Below, one piece after another: positions 33,209 through 41,972 of a stretch of DNA of 64,000 nt. Below the pieces are notes generated by a model. It was not told the origin of the DNA, searched no databases, and saw only the letters and a program-made list of their open reading frames with translations. The position numbers were made by a program, and so were the translations under genes. Numbering within the stretch: the first letter of the stretch is position 1; each line of letters opens with the position of its first letter. The stretch spans positions 62,001-126,000 of the forward strand of contig NZ_CP138995.1 of NCBI RefSeq assembly GCF_044596045.1, written 5' to 3'. The stretch is from Flagellimonas sp947499585 (GTDB lineage: Bacteria; Bacteroidota; Bacteroidia; Flavobacteriales; Flavobacteriaceae).

Positions 33209-35254
33209 CTAATTAAAGACTAATTCATCCAAGAAAATAAAACTATTGCCTCCAGGTTCAATATGCCAATCAGGATTCTTCAATGGACTTTCAACAAAAA
33301 GCTTCACCTTTTTTAGTGAAATAGGATCAAAGGCAATATTGTAAGCCATGCGTTCAATATCAATGCTAGGTTCTGGCTTTGGCAGTTTTATGGTCTTTAT
33401 TTTTCTAAAATTATTCCCATCTGTTGAACCCCAAACGGTATAGCCTACAGGAAAGAAAATCCAACTAGTTGGTATCGAAAGACTCCCTACGGAGATATTC
33501 GATACTGTGGTCTGTTCTTTAAATTCTATGGTTGCAGTCATATGCTGACTTTCATATCCCACCCAATTACCGTCAACAAAATTAGTTGTTCCTCGTTTTA
33601 GATCCATAAGTGTTTTACCACCTTGAGCTTTATATTTTGGATGTGGGGTTCCAGCTAATGTGATATTACTGACTTCCACCTGGTTTTTTAAGAAATGTGC
33701 CGTACTTACCAAACTAGGCTCCCAATTGTCAGAAGTGGCATATGTTTTTAAAGTAGAAGTTTCTGTAAGATAAAATGGCTCTGAATATTCCTTTGGTATA
33801 GTGTCGTTTTTTGAATTTTCTGTTATGTAATACACCTTGGCTCCTTCAAAATATTGCTCAATGGATACTTTTACAGAGTCCTTAAAAATTTCTTGGTCCG
33901 CAAGGATGGTGGGCGGAGTCAAGGTACTTGATGCAAAAACACTATCTGCTACCTGACTTTGTACCAAAATTGCTTCATTCTGTTTCTGAAACTCAGAAAG
34001 CCCATCTTTGGTCATTTTGGTTTGCCATACATAAAGGCTTTTTAAATTGGGCAAAGCTGTAAATGCGCTAAGAGCTGAATCATCTAGCTCCGAACCATAA
34101 AGATTTAGCGATTCTAGAAATTCGAAACCACTGAGCATGGGCACAATTGCATTGGTTATTTCCGTATTCTGCAACTGAAGCTTGGTAAGGTGTTTAAACT
34201 GTTTTAGTTGCTTGGCCAATTCATCGGTTAAATTGGTATGCCCTAAATTGATTTCGACAATATTATCCCTATATGGTTTAAGCAGATCAAAGTCCTCCTC
34301 GCTAAGATCTTTACGCTTTAAAAAATTAACGGATAATAGGGGAACTTCTTCTGAAGCCAATTGTGCAGAAATATTATTTTGAGATAAGGTGCTGATGAAC
34401 TCCAAAGGTACAATATCCACTTTTTCGGCAATCAACGCTTTTACAGAAGTATCCTTTTCCAATGAGGCCAATACCGCGTCCAATTTTTCATCAGAATGTA
34501 AATTCTTTACCACACAATCAAAACAATTCTCGTTCTTCATCCACCAATTCAATAAAAGCACTTCTTCAGCAGTAAGTTGTACTTTCCCTTTTGGTGGCAT
34601 ATGTTCTTTATCAGCAATAGGAAGATGAAGACGATGCATTAGCAAAGACATCTTTTCTTGTTCTAACGAATCGAGAAGTGATCCTGAATCTCCACCTGCC
34701 AATAGTTCCTTTTTTGAGGTAAGCAACAATCCGCCTTTGGCCTTCCCGCTATTATGGCAACTAACGCATTTTTGTTGAAAAATAGGTTGAATAACATCGG
34801 AGAAAACAGCTGCTTGTTCTATATCTTCTATTACAGGTTCCTCATAAGCTTCCTCAAATAAAAAGTCTTCGCCATGAGTAAGACTTCCGCCAAAATGCCC
34901 TGTCAACGTCAAAAGAATCAACACTAAAACAAAAACTGGAAAATATGATTTTTTAGCTAAGCTACTAACAGATTTTTTGAGGAAAAACAGTAACAAAGCT
35001 CCTACAGAAAAAGCTACAGCAATCCACCTGTGTCTAGAAAGTAGCTCTTCATCATATCCTCCATTATCACCCAACAGCCAGCCAGACCCTATAGAAAATA
35101 ATGCGCTCAAAGCACCAATGCCCAAAGCAAATAGAATGGTCCCATTATCTTTTGGAGCCGGTTTTTTATAGTAATAGAGCTCCATTAAGAATGCCAAGAC
35201 CAAAATCCCTATGGGCAAATGGACAAATAAGGGATGTAAATTTCCTAACTGCAT
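33209..35254 (-). CDS. Membrane c-type cytochrome with LRR-like, chitobiase-like and C-terminal binding domains
   Basis: A 681-residue multi-domain protein. Residues 1-120 contain four hydrophobic segments with the DUF2231-like start (HPLFVHLPIGILVL). A planctomycete-type cytochrome c domain follows with heme motif CVSCH (163-167) and a probable Met219 axial ligand (HMPPKGK). Residues of about 320-420 are leucine-rich-repeat-like (LTKLQLQNTEI, LESLNLYGSEL, LKSLYVWQTKM). About 445-535 resembles the chitobiase/FN3-associated domain, and the last 140 residues are discoidin-like, closely similar to the end of the neighbouring 35268-36122 product. The large soluble part is probably periplasmic. 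It is the last gene of the operon; its function is unknown, with electron transfer coupled to carbohydrate binding as the best guess. Confidence 0.82.
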   Translation of the reverse strand: MQLGNLHPLFVHLPIGILVLAFLMELYYYKKPAPKDNGTILFALGIGALSALFSIGSGWLLGDNGGYDEELLSRHRWIAVAFSVGALLLFFLKKSVSSLAKKSYFPVFVLVLILLTLTGHFGGSLTHGEDFLFEEAYEEPVIEDIEQAAVFSDVIQPIFQQKCVSCHNSGKAKGGLLLTSKKELLAGGDSGSLLDSLEQEKMSLLMHRLHLPIADKEHMPPKGKVQLTAEEVLLLNWWMKNENCFDCVVKNLHSDEKLDAVLASLEKDTSVKALIAEKVDIVPLEFISTLSQNNISAQLASEEVPLLSVNFLKRKDLSEEDFDLLKPYRDNIVEINLGHTNLTDELAKQLKQFKHLTKLQLQNTEITNAIVPMLSGFEFLESLNLYGSELDDSALSAFTALPNLKSLYVWQTKMTKDGLSEFQKQNEAILVQSQVADSVFASSTLTPPTILADQEIFKDSVKVSIEQYFEGAKVYYITENSKNDTIPKEYSEPFYLTETSTLKTYATSDNWEPSLVSTAHFLKNQVEVSNITLAGTPHPKYKAQGGKTLMDLKRGTTNFVDGNWVGYESQHMTATIEFKEQTTVSNISVGSLSIPTSWIFFPVGYTVWGSTDGNNFRKIKTIKLPKPEPSIDIERMAYNIAFDPISLKKVKLFVESPLKNPDWHIEPGGNSFIFLDELVFN

Positions 35255-35267
35255 TATTAGCTTTTAT

Positions 35268-36122
35268 TTATTCAACAATAATCTCATCTACAAATACCCA
35301 GGGCAGCGTTCCTTTACCTTGATGCCAATCAGGGATTTCCTTTAAAGATGAAATGGTTATGGTCAATTCGTTATATTTCTCTTTTTGAACAGGAATCTCA
35401 ATAAAATCCATTGTTTTGCTTTTCGCTTCAGCACTACTCTCCAATTCAATAGCTCCAATGTCTCCCTTTGCAGATTTAATACTGATGGATGCAGGTGAAA
35501 AAATCCATGACCCTTGATCTTGTAGCACACTTACAATTACATTTTCCACGAACGTGGGTTCTGGGAAATTAAGGTCAACAACAATTTCATTTTCCTGAAA
35601 ACCTAACCATTTTCCTCCATTTCTGAAGTTGACGGTTCCTTTAAGGCCATCAATCAAGGAATTTGCCCCGCTTCCCTTATAATTTTCATTCGGTTCTGGG
35701 CTAATATTTACTTTAGCCTTTGAAATATCTTTGCTCATTTTTCGGACAACCAACTCTTGTTCATCGCTTGGTTTAAAATCCTCATGAAAAGCCTTTACCT
35801 TTAAATGGGTTGTAGCCTTTAATTTTAAAGGCGATTTGTAACGGGGAGAATTTTCTGTGACACCGCTTCTATCCGTTGTATATCGAAGAATTGTATTGTC
35901 ATAAGCCAAATCTATGTTCATCAATGCTGAGTTTCTAAAAAGTAAAGAATCCACATGCACCATTGGAGGTGCCAACTGAATAGCAGATTCATTTAAAAAA
36001 ACAGGCTTTTTAGATTGGCAAGATGCTATTGTGCAACTGAAAACGAACATCAAAGTTGTTCCTTTCACAATCTTACTAAAAGTACCAATTGCTCTCGTTA
36101 AGTTGAAAACGAAAACCGTCAT
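35268..36122 (-). CDS. Lipoprotein with chitobiase-like and discoidin-like domains
   Basis: With the start at 36122 the protein has 284 residues. The lipobox is IASC (FSCTIASCQSKK). A chitobiase/FN3-associated domain follows (SALMNIDLAYDNTILRYT, then LKLKATTHLKVKAF), and then a C-terminal discoidin-like module (GSGANSLIDGLKGTVNFRNG ... DWHQGKGTLPWVFVDEIIVE). That module parallels the end of the 33209-35254 product (GGKTLMDLKRGTTNFVDG ... DWHIEPGGNSFIFLDELVFN). The ATG at 36122 overlaps the upstream stop as ATGA. A longer frame from 36164 is possible but would run further into the upstream gene. Probably a surface carbohydrate-binding protein. Confidence 0.78.
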   Translation of the reverse strand: MTVFVFNLTRAIGTFSKIVKGTTLMFVFSCTIASCQSKKPVFLNESAIQLAPPMVHVDSLLFRNSALMNIDLAYDNTILRYTTDRSGVTENSPRYKSPLKLKATTHLKVKAFHEDFKPSDEQELVVRKMSKDISKAKVNISPEPNENYKGSGANSLIDGLKGTVNFRNGGKWLGFQENEIVVDLNFPEPTFVENVIVSVLQDQGSWIFSPASISIKSAKGDIGAIELESSAEAKSKTMDFIEIPVQKEKYNELTITISSLKEIPDWHQGKGTLPWVFVDEIIVE

Positions 36123-37156
36123 ACTCGATATAGTTTTATAGGATAGGTAGCTGAGGAATTCCATTGGGCAACATAAATGTTTTCATCTTCATCAATACAG
36201 ACATCATGAGGGTGTCTAAAAATCTTTAAAGCTTGATGCATGGGATTTAGACTATCATTTTCATATTCGGGAATACTTCCTCCAGGAGCAGAAATCAATT
36301 TATTGTTTTCATCCAATATTGAAATAAAGCCAGTGTTCTCAGACCCATCTCCAGACCATATGGTAGCCAGATAAATATGCTTATTGTGTATTACCGGCCT
36401 GCATATATATGCTCCGGGCAAATCGATTGAATTGAGATAGGTTCCATCCAATGAGAAACGCTTTAATTTGTTCTGTTGGCGTGCGGTGATCAACAAGGTT
36501 GGGTTTTTTGCGTCACGATCGTCAATACAAATACCATGTGCATTATTGAAAAGGTGGTCTTCATCACCTCTACCACCGAATATGTTTTTTATGTTTCCTT
36601 TGGCATCATAGTGCGTTATGAATTGAGCACCATACCCATCCGTAACATAGATATCCCCATTTTCCGCAATGACAGTTTCAGTTGGAATATATGCTTCCTT
36701 TTTTTGATACTTTCCACTTTCTTTTGGGAATGGAAAAACCTGAATTACTTTCCCATCCAATGTCGTTTTAATAACCTCGTGCCTATCATTATCAGAGATG
36801 TATAGAAACTCTGTTCCATTTTCATCATGAATGGTTAATCCATGTGCACCAGGATATTCATTTCCCCAGGTATCCAATAATTTTCCAGACTTATCATAGA
36901 TGAGAACATTATTTTTGGTGTGATTGGTCAACAAGATAATTCTTCCCTTAGCATCTTGCACCATCTCATGACAGTCCTTCACTGGAAAGTTCTTACTATT
37001 AAGTTTTCCCCAGTTTAGGTCTATCTTATATTGGTGACTTCCATGACCAATAATTGCTTCTTTTAAAGTGTTTTCCGAAAATGACATAGTCCCTATGGAT
37101 GCTAAACCTAAAGAGGCCAAGCCTCCTTTTTCAATAAACCCTCTCCTATTCATCAT
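36119..37156 (-). CDS. NHL-type six-bladed beta-propeller protein with Tat-like leader
   Basis: The 345-residue protein begins MMNRRGFIEKGGLASLGLAS, a twin-arginine type leader, so it is probably exported folded. The body shows NHL/peptidylglycine-monooxygenase-like blades: YDKSGKLLDTWGNEYPGAHG, DNDRHEVIKTTLDGKVIQVF, GDIYVTDGYGAQFITHYDAK, NAHGICIDDRD and RHPHDVCIDEDENIYVAQWN. Each has a His-Gly/Asp-like turn and an IYV(A/T)D-like strand. No catalytic function can be named. It overlaps the DUF1501 gene upstream by 4 bases and the lipoprotein gene downstream by 4 bases, showing tight co-translation. Confidence 0.82.
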   Translation of the reverse strand: MMNRRGFIEKGGLASLGLASIGTMSFSENTLKEAIIGHGSHQYKIDLNWGKLNSKNFPVKDCHEMVQDAKGRIILLTNHTKNNVLIYDKSGKLLDTWGNEYPGAHGLTIHDENGTEFLYISDNDRHEVIKTTLDGKVIQVFPFPKESGKYQKKEAYIPTETVIAENGDIYVTDGYGAQFITHYDAKGNIKNIFGGRGDEDHLFNNAHGICIDDRDAKNPTLLITARQQNKLKRFSLDGTYLNSIDLPGAYICRPVIHNKHIYLATIWSGDGSENTGFISILDENNKLISAPGGSIPEYENDSLNPMHQALKIFRHPHDVCIDEDENIYVAQWNSSATYPIKLYRV

Positions 37157-38643
37157 GCTAATATATCCTTTACCAAGTGTCCTTCAACATCAGTAAGTCT
37201 AAATCTTCGCCCTTGATATTTATAGGTAAGTCTTTCATGGTCAATCCCTAACAAATGGAGTAATGTTGCCTGAAAATCATGAACATGAACAGGATTATTA
37301 ACTATATTATAACCAAACTCATCTGTTTCACCATATACAAATCCTGGCTTAATGCCGCCGCCTGCCATCCACATGGTAAAACATCTTGGATGATGATCTC
37401 TTCCATAATTGGTATCGGTCAATAGCCCTTGCGAGTAATTGGTCCTTCCAAATTCACCTCCCCATACGACCAATGTGTCTTCTAGCATTCCCCTTTGTTT
37501 AAGGTCAGCCACAAGTGCCGCGGAAGCTTGATCTACATCTTTTGCTTGTTTTTCAATAGCAGAAGGCAAATTATCATGCTGATCCCAGCCCATATGGTAT
37601 AATTGAATAAAACGAACATCTTGCTCCGCTAACCTTCTTGCCAGCAAACAATTGGCGGCATAAGTACCCGGTATTTTAGCATCAGCTCCATACATTTTAT
37701 AAATGTAATCTGGTTCGTTCTCCGTATTCATTACTTCTGGAACAGACGTTTGCATTCTATAGGCCATTTCATATTGGGCTATCCTACTCTGTATTTCATC
37801 ATCCCCAAATTCCTGATACTGTTTTTCATTGAGGGCTGCTAAATTATCCAATATAGAGCGTTTGGTTTCTTTGGATATGCCTTTAGGGTCGTTTAAATAA
37901 AGAACAGGGTCTTTTGCAGCCCTGAACTGCACCCCTTGATGTAATGAATGAAGAAAACCATTGCCCCACAATCTGGTGTACAATGGCTGCCCATTTGGTC
38001 TTCCCGTACCCCTTGATAATAATACTGTGAATGAAGGTAGGTTTTCATTTTCACTTCCTAGTCCGTAGCTTAACCAAGAACCTATACTGGGCCTACCAGG
38101 TTGCTGTGAACCAGTTTGAAAAAAAGTAACAGCTGGATCATGGTTAATTGCTTCGGTATACATCGATTTTACAATGCATAGCTCATCAACCATTTTCGCA
38201 GTGTAGGGTAATAAATCACTAATCCATGTTCCATTTTTACCATACTGCTGAAAGCCAAAATTTGAACCTACCAAAGGAAACTTGTCTTGCCCTGATGTCA
38301 TTCCCGTCAAACGTTGTCCATTACGAATCGATTCTGGCAAATCCTCACCTCGTCTTTGGTTAAGCAGTGGTTTGTAATCAAAAAGTTCTAATTGTGAAGG
38401 TCCTCCACTTTGAAATAGATATATGACACGTTTTATTTTTGCGGGATGATGAGGGGAATTAAGAATCCCTTTTATTCCCATTGGATTATCCGCTTTTGTA
38501 ATCAGGCTACCTTCTTTTTGATAAAAATTACAATCAAGAAGAGAACCTAATGCCATTCCACCAACTCCCAAGGCAGACTTTCCAAGGAAAGACCTCCTGT
38601 TCATATTGATGGCATTATCCCCTATTATTTTCTTTTCACTCAT
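37153..38643 (-). CDS. DUF1501 protein (alkaline phosphatase/sulfatase-like fold) with Tat-like leader
   Basis: DUF1501 proteins are distantly related to sulfatases and alkaline phosphatases; their reaction is unknown. The 496-residue protein has the leader NMNRRSFLGKSALGVGGMAL with a twin-arginine-type motif (an alternative start is ATG 38604). Family motifs include PAKIKRVIYLFQSGGPSQLE, the HDPAVTFFQTGSQ region, VVWGGEFGRTNYSQG and GRDHHPRCFTMWMAGGGIKP. In Planctomycetes and Bacteroidota such proteins are regularly encoded beside DUF1549/DUF1553 cytochromes, exactly as here: the neighbour ends 1 base before this start. Confidence 0.92.
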   Translation of the reverse strand: MSEKKIIGDNAINMNRRSFLGKSALGVGGMALGSLLDCNFYQKEGSLITKADNPMGIKGILNSPHHPAKIKRVIYLFQSGGPSQLELFDYKPLLNQRRGEDLPESIRNGQRLTGMTSGQDKFPLVGSNFGFQQYGKNGTWISDLLPYTAKMVDELCIVKSMYTEAINHDPAVTFFQTGSQQPGRPSIGSWLSYGLGSENENLPSFTVLLSRGTGRPNGQPLYTRLWGNGFLHSLHQGVQFRAAKDPVLYLNDPKGISKETKRSILDNLAALNEKQYQEFGDDEIQSRIAQYEMAYRMQTSVPEVMNTENEPDYIYKMYGADAKIPGTYAANCLLARRLAEQDVRFIQLYHMGWDQHDNLPSAIEKQAKDVDQASAALVADLKQRGMLEDTLVVWGGEFGRTNYSQGLLTDTNYGRDHHPRCFTMWMAGGGIKPGFVYGETDEFGYNIVNNPVHVHDFQATLLHLLGIDHERLTYKYQGRRFRLTDVEGHLVKDILA

Positions 38644-38644
38644 A

Positions 38645-41002
38645 TTATCCTCTTGAGATGGTTTCGTCTAAATTTAATATTGTATGCGCTGTTAAGGCCA
38701 ATGCTGCAAGATGGTTTGAAGCGGTGTCCGTATCCATAGAAAATTCCCCTATAGATAAATATTCATCTGTAATAACTTCGCCAGTCTCTATCTTTTCAAG
38801 TGCATCCAAATAAAGTTCATACAAGATTTTCAATTCTTCCTCATTTGGTTTTCTAGAAGTAGCATTTTGAAAAACATATTGTATTTGATTCATTGGTTCC
38901 TTGCCACTTGTGTCTATGGCTTTATGAGCCAATGCTCTGGCTGCCTCAATAAGCTGTGGGTCATTTAAAAGTACAAGGGCCTGTAAAGGAGTGTTCGTTT
39001 CTTGGCGCTGAACGGCACAAAGATCTCTTGAAGAGGCATCAAACGTCATCATACTGGGCGGCGGAACTGTTCGTTTCCAAAAAGTATATAAACTTTTTCT
39101 GTACAAATCTTTGCCTTCACTCTGAACATAAGTTGAAGTACTTCCCCCTCCCCCTCCAGTGGTCTCTTCCCAAATACCATCTGGCTGATAAGGTTTTACG
39201 CTTGGTCCACCAACCTCCTCATTCAGTAATCCACTAATTTTTAATGCTTGGTCCCTAATCATCTCAGCACTCAATCTTAATCTAGAAGCTCTTGCCAAAT
39301 AGGTGTTTTCGGGATCTAACTCCTGCATTTCTTCTATAATATGACTGCTCTGCTGATAGGTAGAAGAGAGTACCATATATTTAATAATTTGCTTAACATC
39401 CCAACCTTCTTTCATGAACTTAACAGCCAAAAAATCCAATAATTCTGGATGAGATGGCAATGCTCCTTGGTTTCCGAAATCGTACGAACTTTCCACTAAA
39501 CCTTTTCCAAACATTCTTTGCCAAATACGATTTACAGCAACGCGGGCTGTTAATGGATTTTCTTCATGAAACAACCATTTGGAAAGTCCCAATCTGTTCT
39601 TTGGAAATTCTTCGGGAAATGGTAAAATCGCTTCTGGTGTTGAAGGAAAGACTTGTTCTGAAGGTTGATCGTAGACCCCTCTGTTCAAAACAAAAGTTTC
39701 TCTCTGACCGGGCATATCTTTCATAACCATTACTTCCACCTTTGCCTCTGGGCTTTTAGTCATGTTCACAAAATTCAATACCCCTTCCATATCCTCTTTT
39801 GAAACCGTTATATATGGTTTTGGTATTTCTTGGGCATTTGCCATAAGCCCCTTCTCATCTATGTTATTAAAAAACCCGAAAAGTTGGAAATGTTCTTTTT
39901 GGCTCAAAGGATCATATTTATGATCATGGCAGCGAGCACATTCCATCGTCATACCTAAAAAGGCAGTACTAAACGTGTTGGTTCTGTCTTCTACATATTC
40001 TATGCGATATTCCTCCGGGATGACCCCACCTTCCGCTGTTATTTTATGGTTTCTGTTAAAGCCCGTAGCCAAAATGGATTCTTTAGTGGCATTGGAAAGC
40101 ATATCTCCCGCCAACTGATAGGTCACGAATTCGTCATAAGGCATATTCTTTTCAAAAGCATGGATTACCCAATCTCGCCAAGGCCACATAGTACGTTCAA
40201 AATCATCTTGATAGCCATGAGTATCTGCATATCTTGCGACATCCATCCAGTCTGCTGCCATATATTCTGCATAAGCTGCAGTATTTAGCAAGGAGTCCAC
40301 AACTTTCTCATAAGCGTTTTGAGCGTTATCTTTTAAGAAAGCATTGACCTGATCCACACTTGGAGGTAATCCAGCAATACTAAAAAATGCGCGACGGATA
40401 AGCTGCTCTTTGGTTGCTTTTTTTGAAGGCATAAATCCTTTGAGATTCAATTTTTCTTGAACAAACTTATCTATCTCGTTTTGACTCCATTCATCATTCT
40501 CAATTACTGGTACTGCTGGGCTAACTGGTGGCACAAATGCCCAATGTTTCTTGTATTCTGCACCTTGTTCTACCCATTTTTTAAGTAACTCCTTTTCATA
40601 ATCAGATAATGAAAGGTTTGACTCCGGTGGAGGCATTTTAAGAGCTGGATCTTCTTGAAAAATCCGTTTTATCAACTCGCTTTTTTCTAAATCTCCAGGA
40701 ACAATTGCATATCTATCCTTATCCTCACCAATTGCAGCATAAGCATCTTCAGGCTTATTTAAGGAAAGACCTCCCTCAACAGCATTTTTATCTGGCCCAT
40801 GACATGCAAAGCATCTATCAGAAAGAATTGGTTTTATATGAAATGAGAAATCAATACTATCTGGAATTTGCCCTACGGACTGCTCTTGGGATATGGTTGC
40901 ATACTCTCCTTTTTTACTCTGACAACTTATTACAAAAAAAGATAGGATAACGAAATATGCAGCTAGGAGCATCTTCTTTCTTAATGTCCTGATGGAAGGC
41001 AT
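38645..41002 (-). CDS. DUF1549/DUF1553 protein with planctomycete-type cytochrome c domain
   Basis: From ATG 41002 the protein has 785 residues and a lipoprotein signal (FFVISC, Cys27). A PSCyt1-type domain follows with heme motif CFACH (64-68) and a Met-ligand candidate in LKMPPPESNL. The DUF1549 domain starts at WSQNEIDKFVQEKL and contains a second CXXCH (ECARCHDHKYDPLSQKEHF). The C-terminal DUF1553 domain has NPLTARVAVNRIWQRMFGKG, DFGNQGALPSHPELLD and NTPLQALVLLNDP. The function of this widespread pair is unknown; periplasmic electron transfer linked to glycan breakdown is an inference from where such genes occur. It is the first gene of the five-gene operon. A longer frame from 41080 looks like leader sequence. 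Confidence 0.9.
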   Translation of the reverse strand: MPSIRTLRKKMLLAAYFVILSFFVISCQSKKGEYATISQEQSVGQIPDSIDFSFHIKPILSDRCFACHGPDKNAVEGGLSLNKPEDAYAAIGEDKDRYAIVPGDLEKSELIKRIFQEDPALKMPPPESNLSLSDYEKELLKKWVEQGAEYKKHWAFVPPVSPAVPVIENDEWSQNEIDKFVQEKLNLKGFMPSKKATKEQLIRRAFFSIAGLPPSVDQVNAFLKDNAQNAYEKVVDSLLNTAAYAEYMAADWMDVARYADTHGYQDDFERTMWPWRDWVIHAFEKNMPYDEFVTYQLAGDMLSNATKESILATGFNRNHKITAEGGVIPEEYRIEYVEDRTNTFSTAFLGMTMECARCHDHKYDPLSQKEHFQLFGFFNNIDEKGLMANAQEIPKPYITVSKEDMEGVLNFVNMTKSPEAKVEVMVMKDMPGQRETFVLNRGVYDQPSEQVFPSTPEAILPFPEEFPKNRLGLSKWLFHEENPLTARVAVNRIWQRMFGKGLVESSYDFGNQGALPSHPELLDFLAVKFMKEGWDVKQIIKYMVLSSTYQQSSHIIEEMQELDPENTYLARASRLRLSAEMIRDQALKISGLLNEEVGGPSVKPYQPDGIWEETTGGGGGSTSTYVQSEGKDLYRKSLYTFWKRTVPPPSMMTFDASSRDLCAVQRQETNTPLQALVLLNDPQLIEAARALAHKAIDTSGKEPMNQIQYVFQNATSRKPNEEELKILYELYLDALEKIETGEVITDEYLSIGEFSMDTDTASNHLAALALTAHTILNLDETISRG

Positions 41003-41252
41003 ATAATTATGATTTTGATTGTTGCTTTTGAAGCTAATTAGATAACTGGAAATGCACTTAAAAAATTCGACCAATGGCAAAGCAGAAAGGACTAATGAAG
41101 TTGTATTAATATATTCAAATTAGAATTCATTGGATAATTGAAAAACTGCAAAAAACCCAAGTTTATTAGATTAAGAGATTCAATTGAAAAACAAGTTTGA
41201 CAAAAAACATAAAAAAAGAAAAGCCCGAACCACTCTTACATTAACCTTACCC
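41003..41252. other. Spacer upstream of the cytochrome/DUF1501 operon
   Basis: This 250-base AT-rich gap lies between the DUF1549 gene start and the 3' end of the LytTR regulator gene, both on the minus strand. It must hold the operon promoter, but I find no full TAnnTTTG match and no strong terminator, so read-through from the regulator genes is possible. Confidence 0.4.
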
Positions 41253-41972
41253 CTATGTAATTGAATCGTTTAAAATACGACTTTTAGCATCGTTTAAGTA
41301 GCTTCTCCCAATGGTATATCTGATACCATCAACTTCGAGACTATTGCCTTCAATAGCCTCAACTTTGTCTATGGCAATAGTGTAAGATCTGTGGATTCTT
41401 AAAAATTTATCAGAGGGTAACTCATCCGTAAAACTACCTAAGGTCTTGTGGATGATATATTTTGCCGATGTGGTTTTAATCCGAATGTAGTCTTTAAGAC
41501 TTTCCACAACAACAATTTCATCCAGAAAAATCTTTTGTAATTTCTTTTTGTCTACTTTGACGAAAATACTTGGCTTTTCGTTTGTTGACTGGCTACCAGT
41601 ATTGGATGCTCCTTGTTTTAAACTTATAATACGGTTTACAGTTTTCAGAAATCTTGGGAAAGGAATAGGTTTTACGAGATAATCTATAACTTCAAGTTCA
41701 AAGCTCTTTAATGCATATTCCTCATGTGCAGTTGTAATAACAATCATTGGAGATACGTGTAACGATTCCAAAAAATTGAGTCCATCTAAAATGGGCATGT
41801 TGATATCCAAGAAAATAATGTCAACCTCATTTTCTTGTAGAAACGATGTAGCGTCTATAGCGTTTGAAAAAGTATTGACAAGTTGCAGTTGTTTTATCTG
41901 TTCAGCATAATTCTTCAATACATTAATTGCCAATGGCTCATCATCAATAATAATAACTCTTAAGGCCGTCAT
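41253..41972 (-). CDS. LytTR-family response regulator
   Basis: The 239-residue protein has an N-terminal receiver domain (VIIIDDEPLAINVLKNYAE, phospho-acceptor in FLDINMP, and YLVKPIPF) and a C-terminal LytTR DNA-binding domain (EIVVVESLKDYIRIKTT, FLRIHRSYTIAIDKVE). Such proteins bind paired direct repeats upstream of target promoters. Its gene overlaps the kinase gene by 4 bases (ATGA), so the two form a cognate pair. Probable targets are the flanking GH92 operon or the cytochrome operon. Confidence 0.94.
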   Translation of the reverse strand: MTALRVIIIDDEPLAINVLKNYAEQIKQLQLVNTFSNAIDATSFLQENEVDIIFLDINMPILDGLNFLESLHVSPMIVITTAHEEYALKSFELEVIDYLVKPIPFPRFLKTVNRIISLKQGASNTGSQSTNEKPSIFVKVDKKKLQKIFLDEIVVVESLKDYIRIKTTSAKYIIHKTLGSFTDELPSDKFLRIHRSYTIAIDKVEAIEGNSLEVDGIRYTIGRSYLNDAKSRILNDSIT

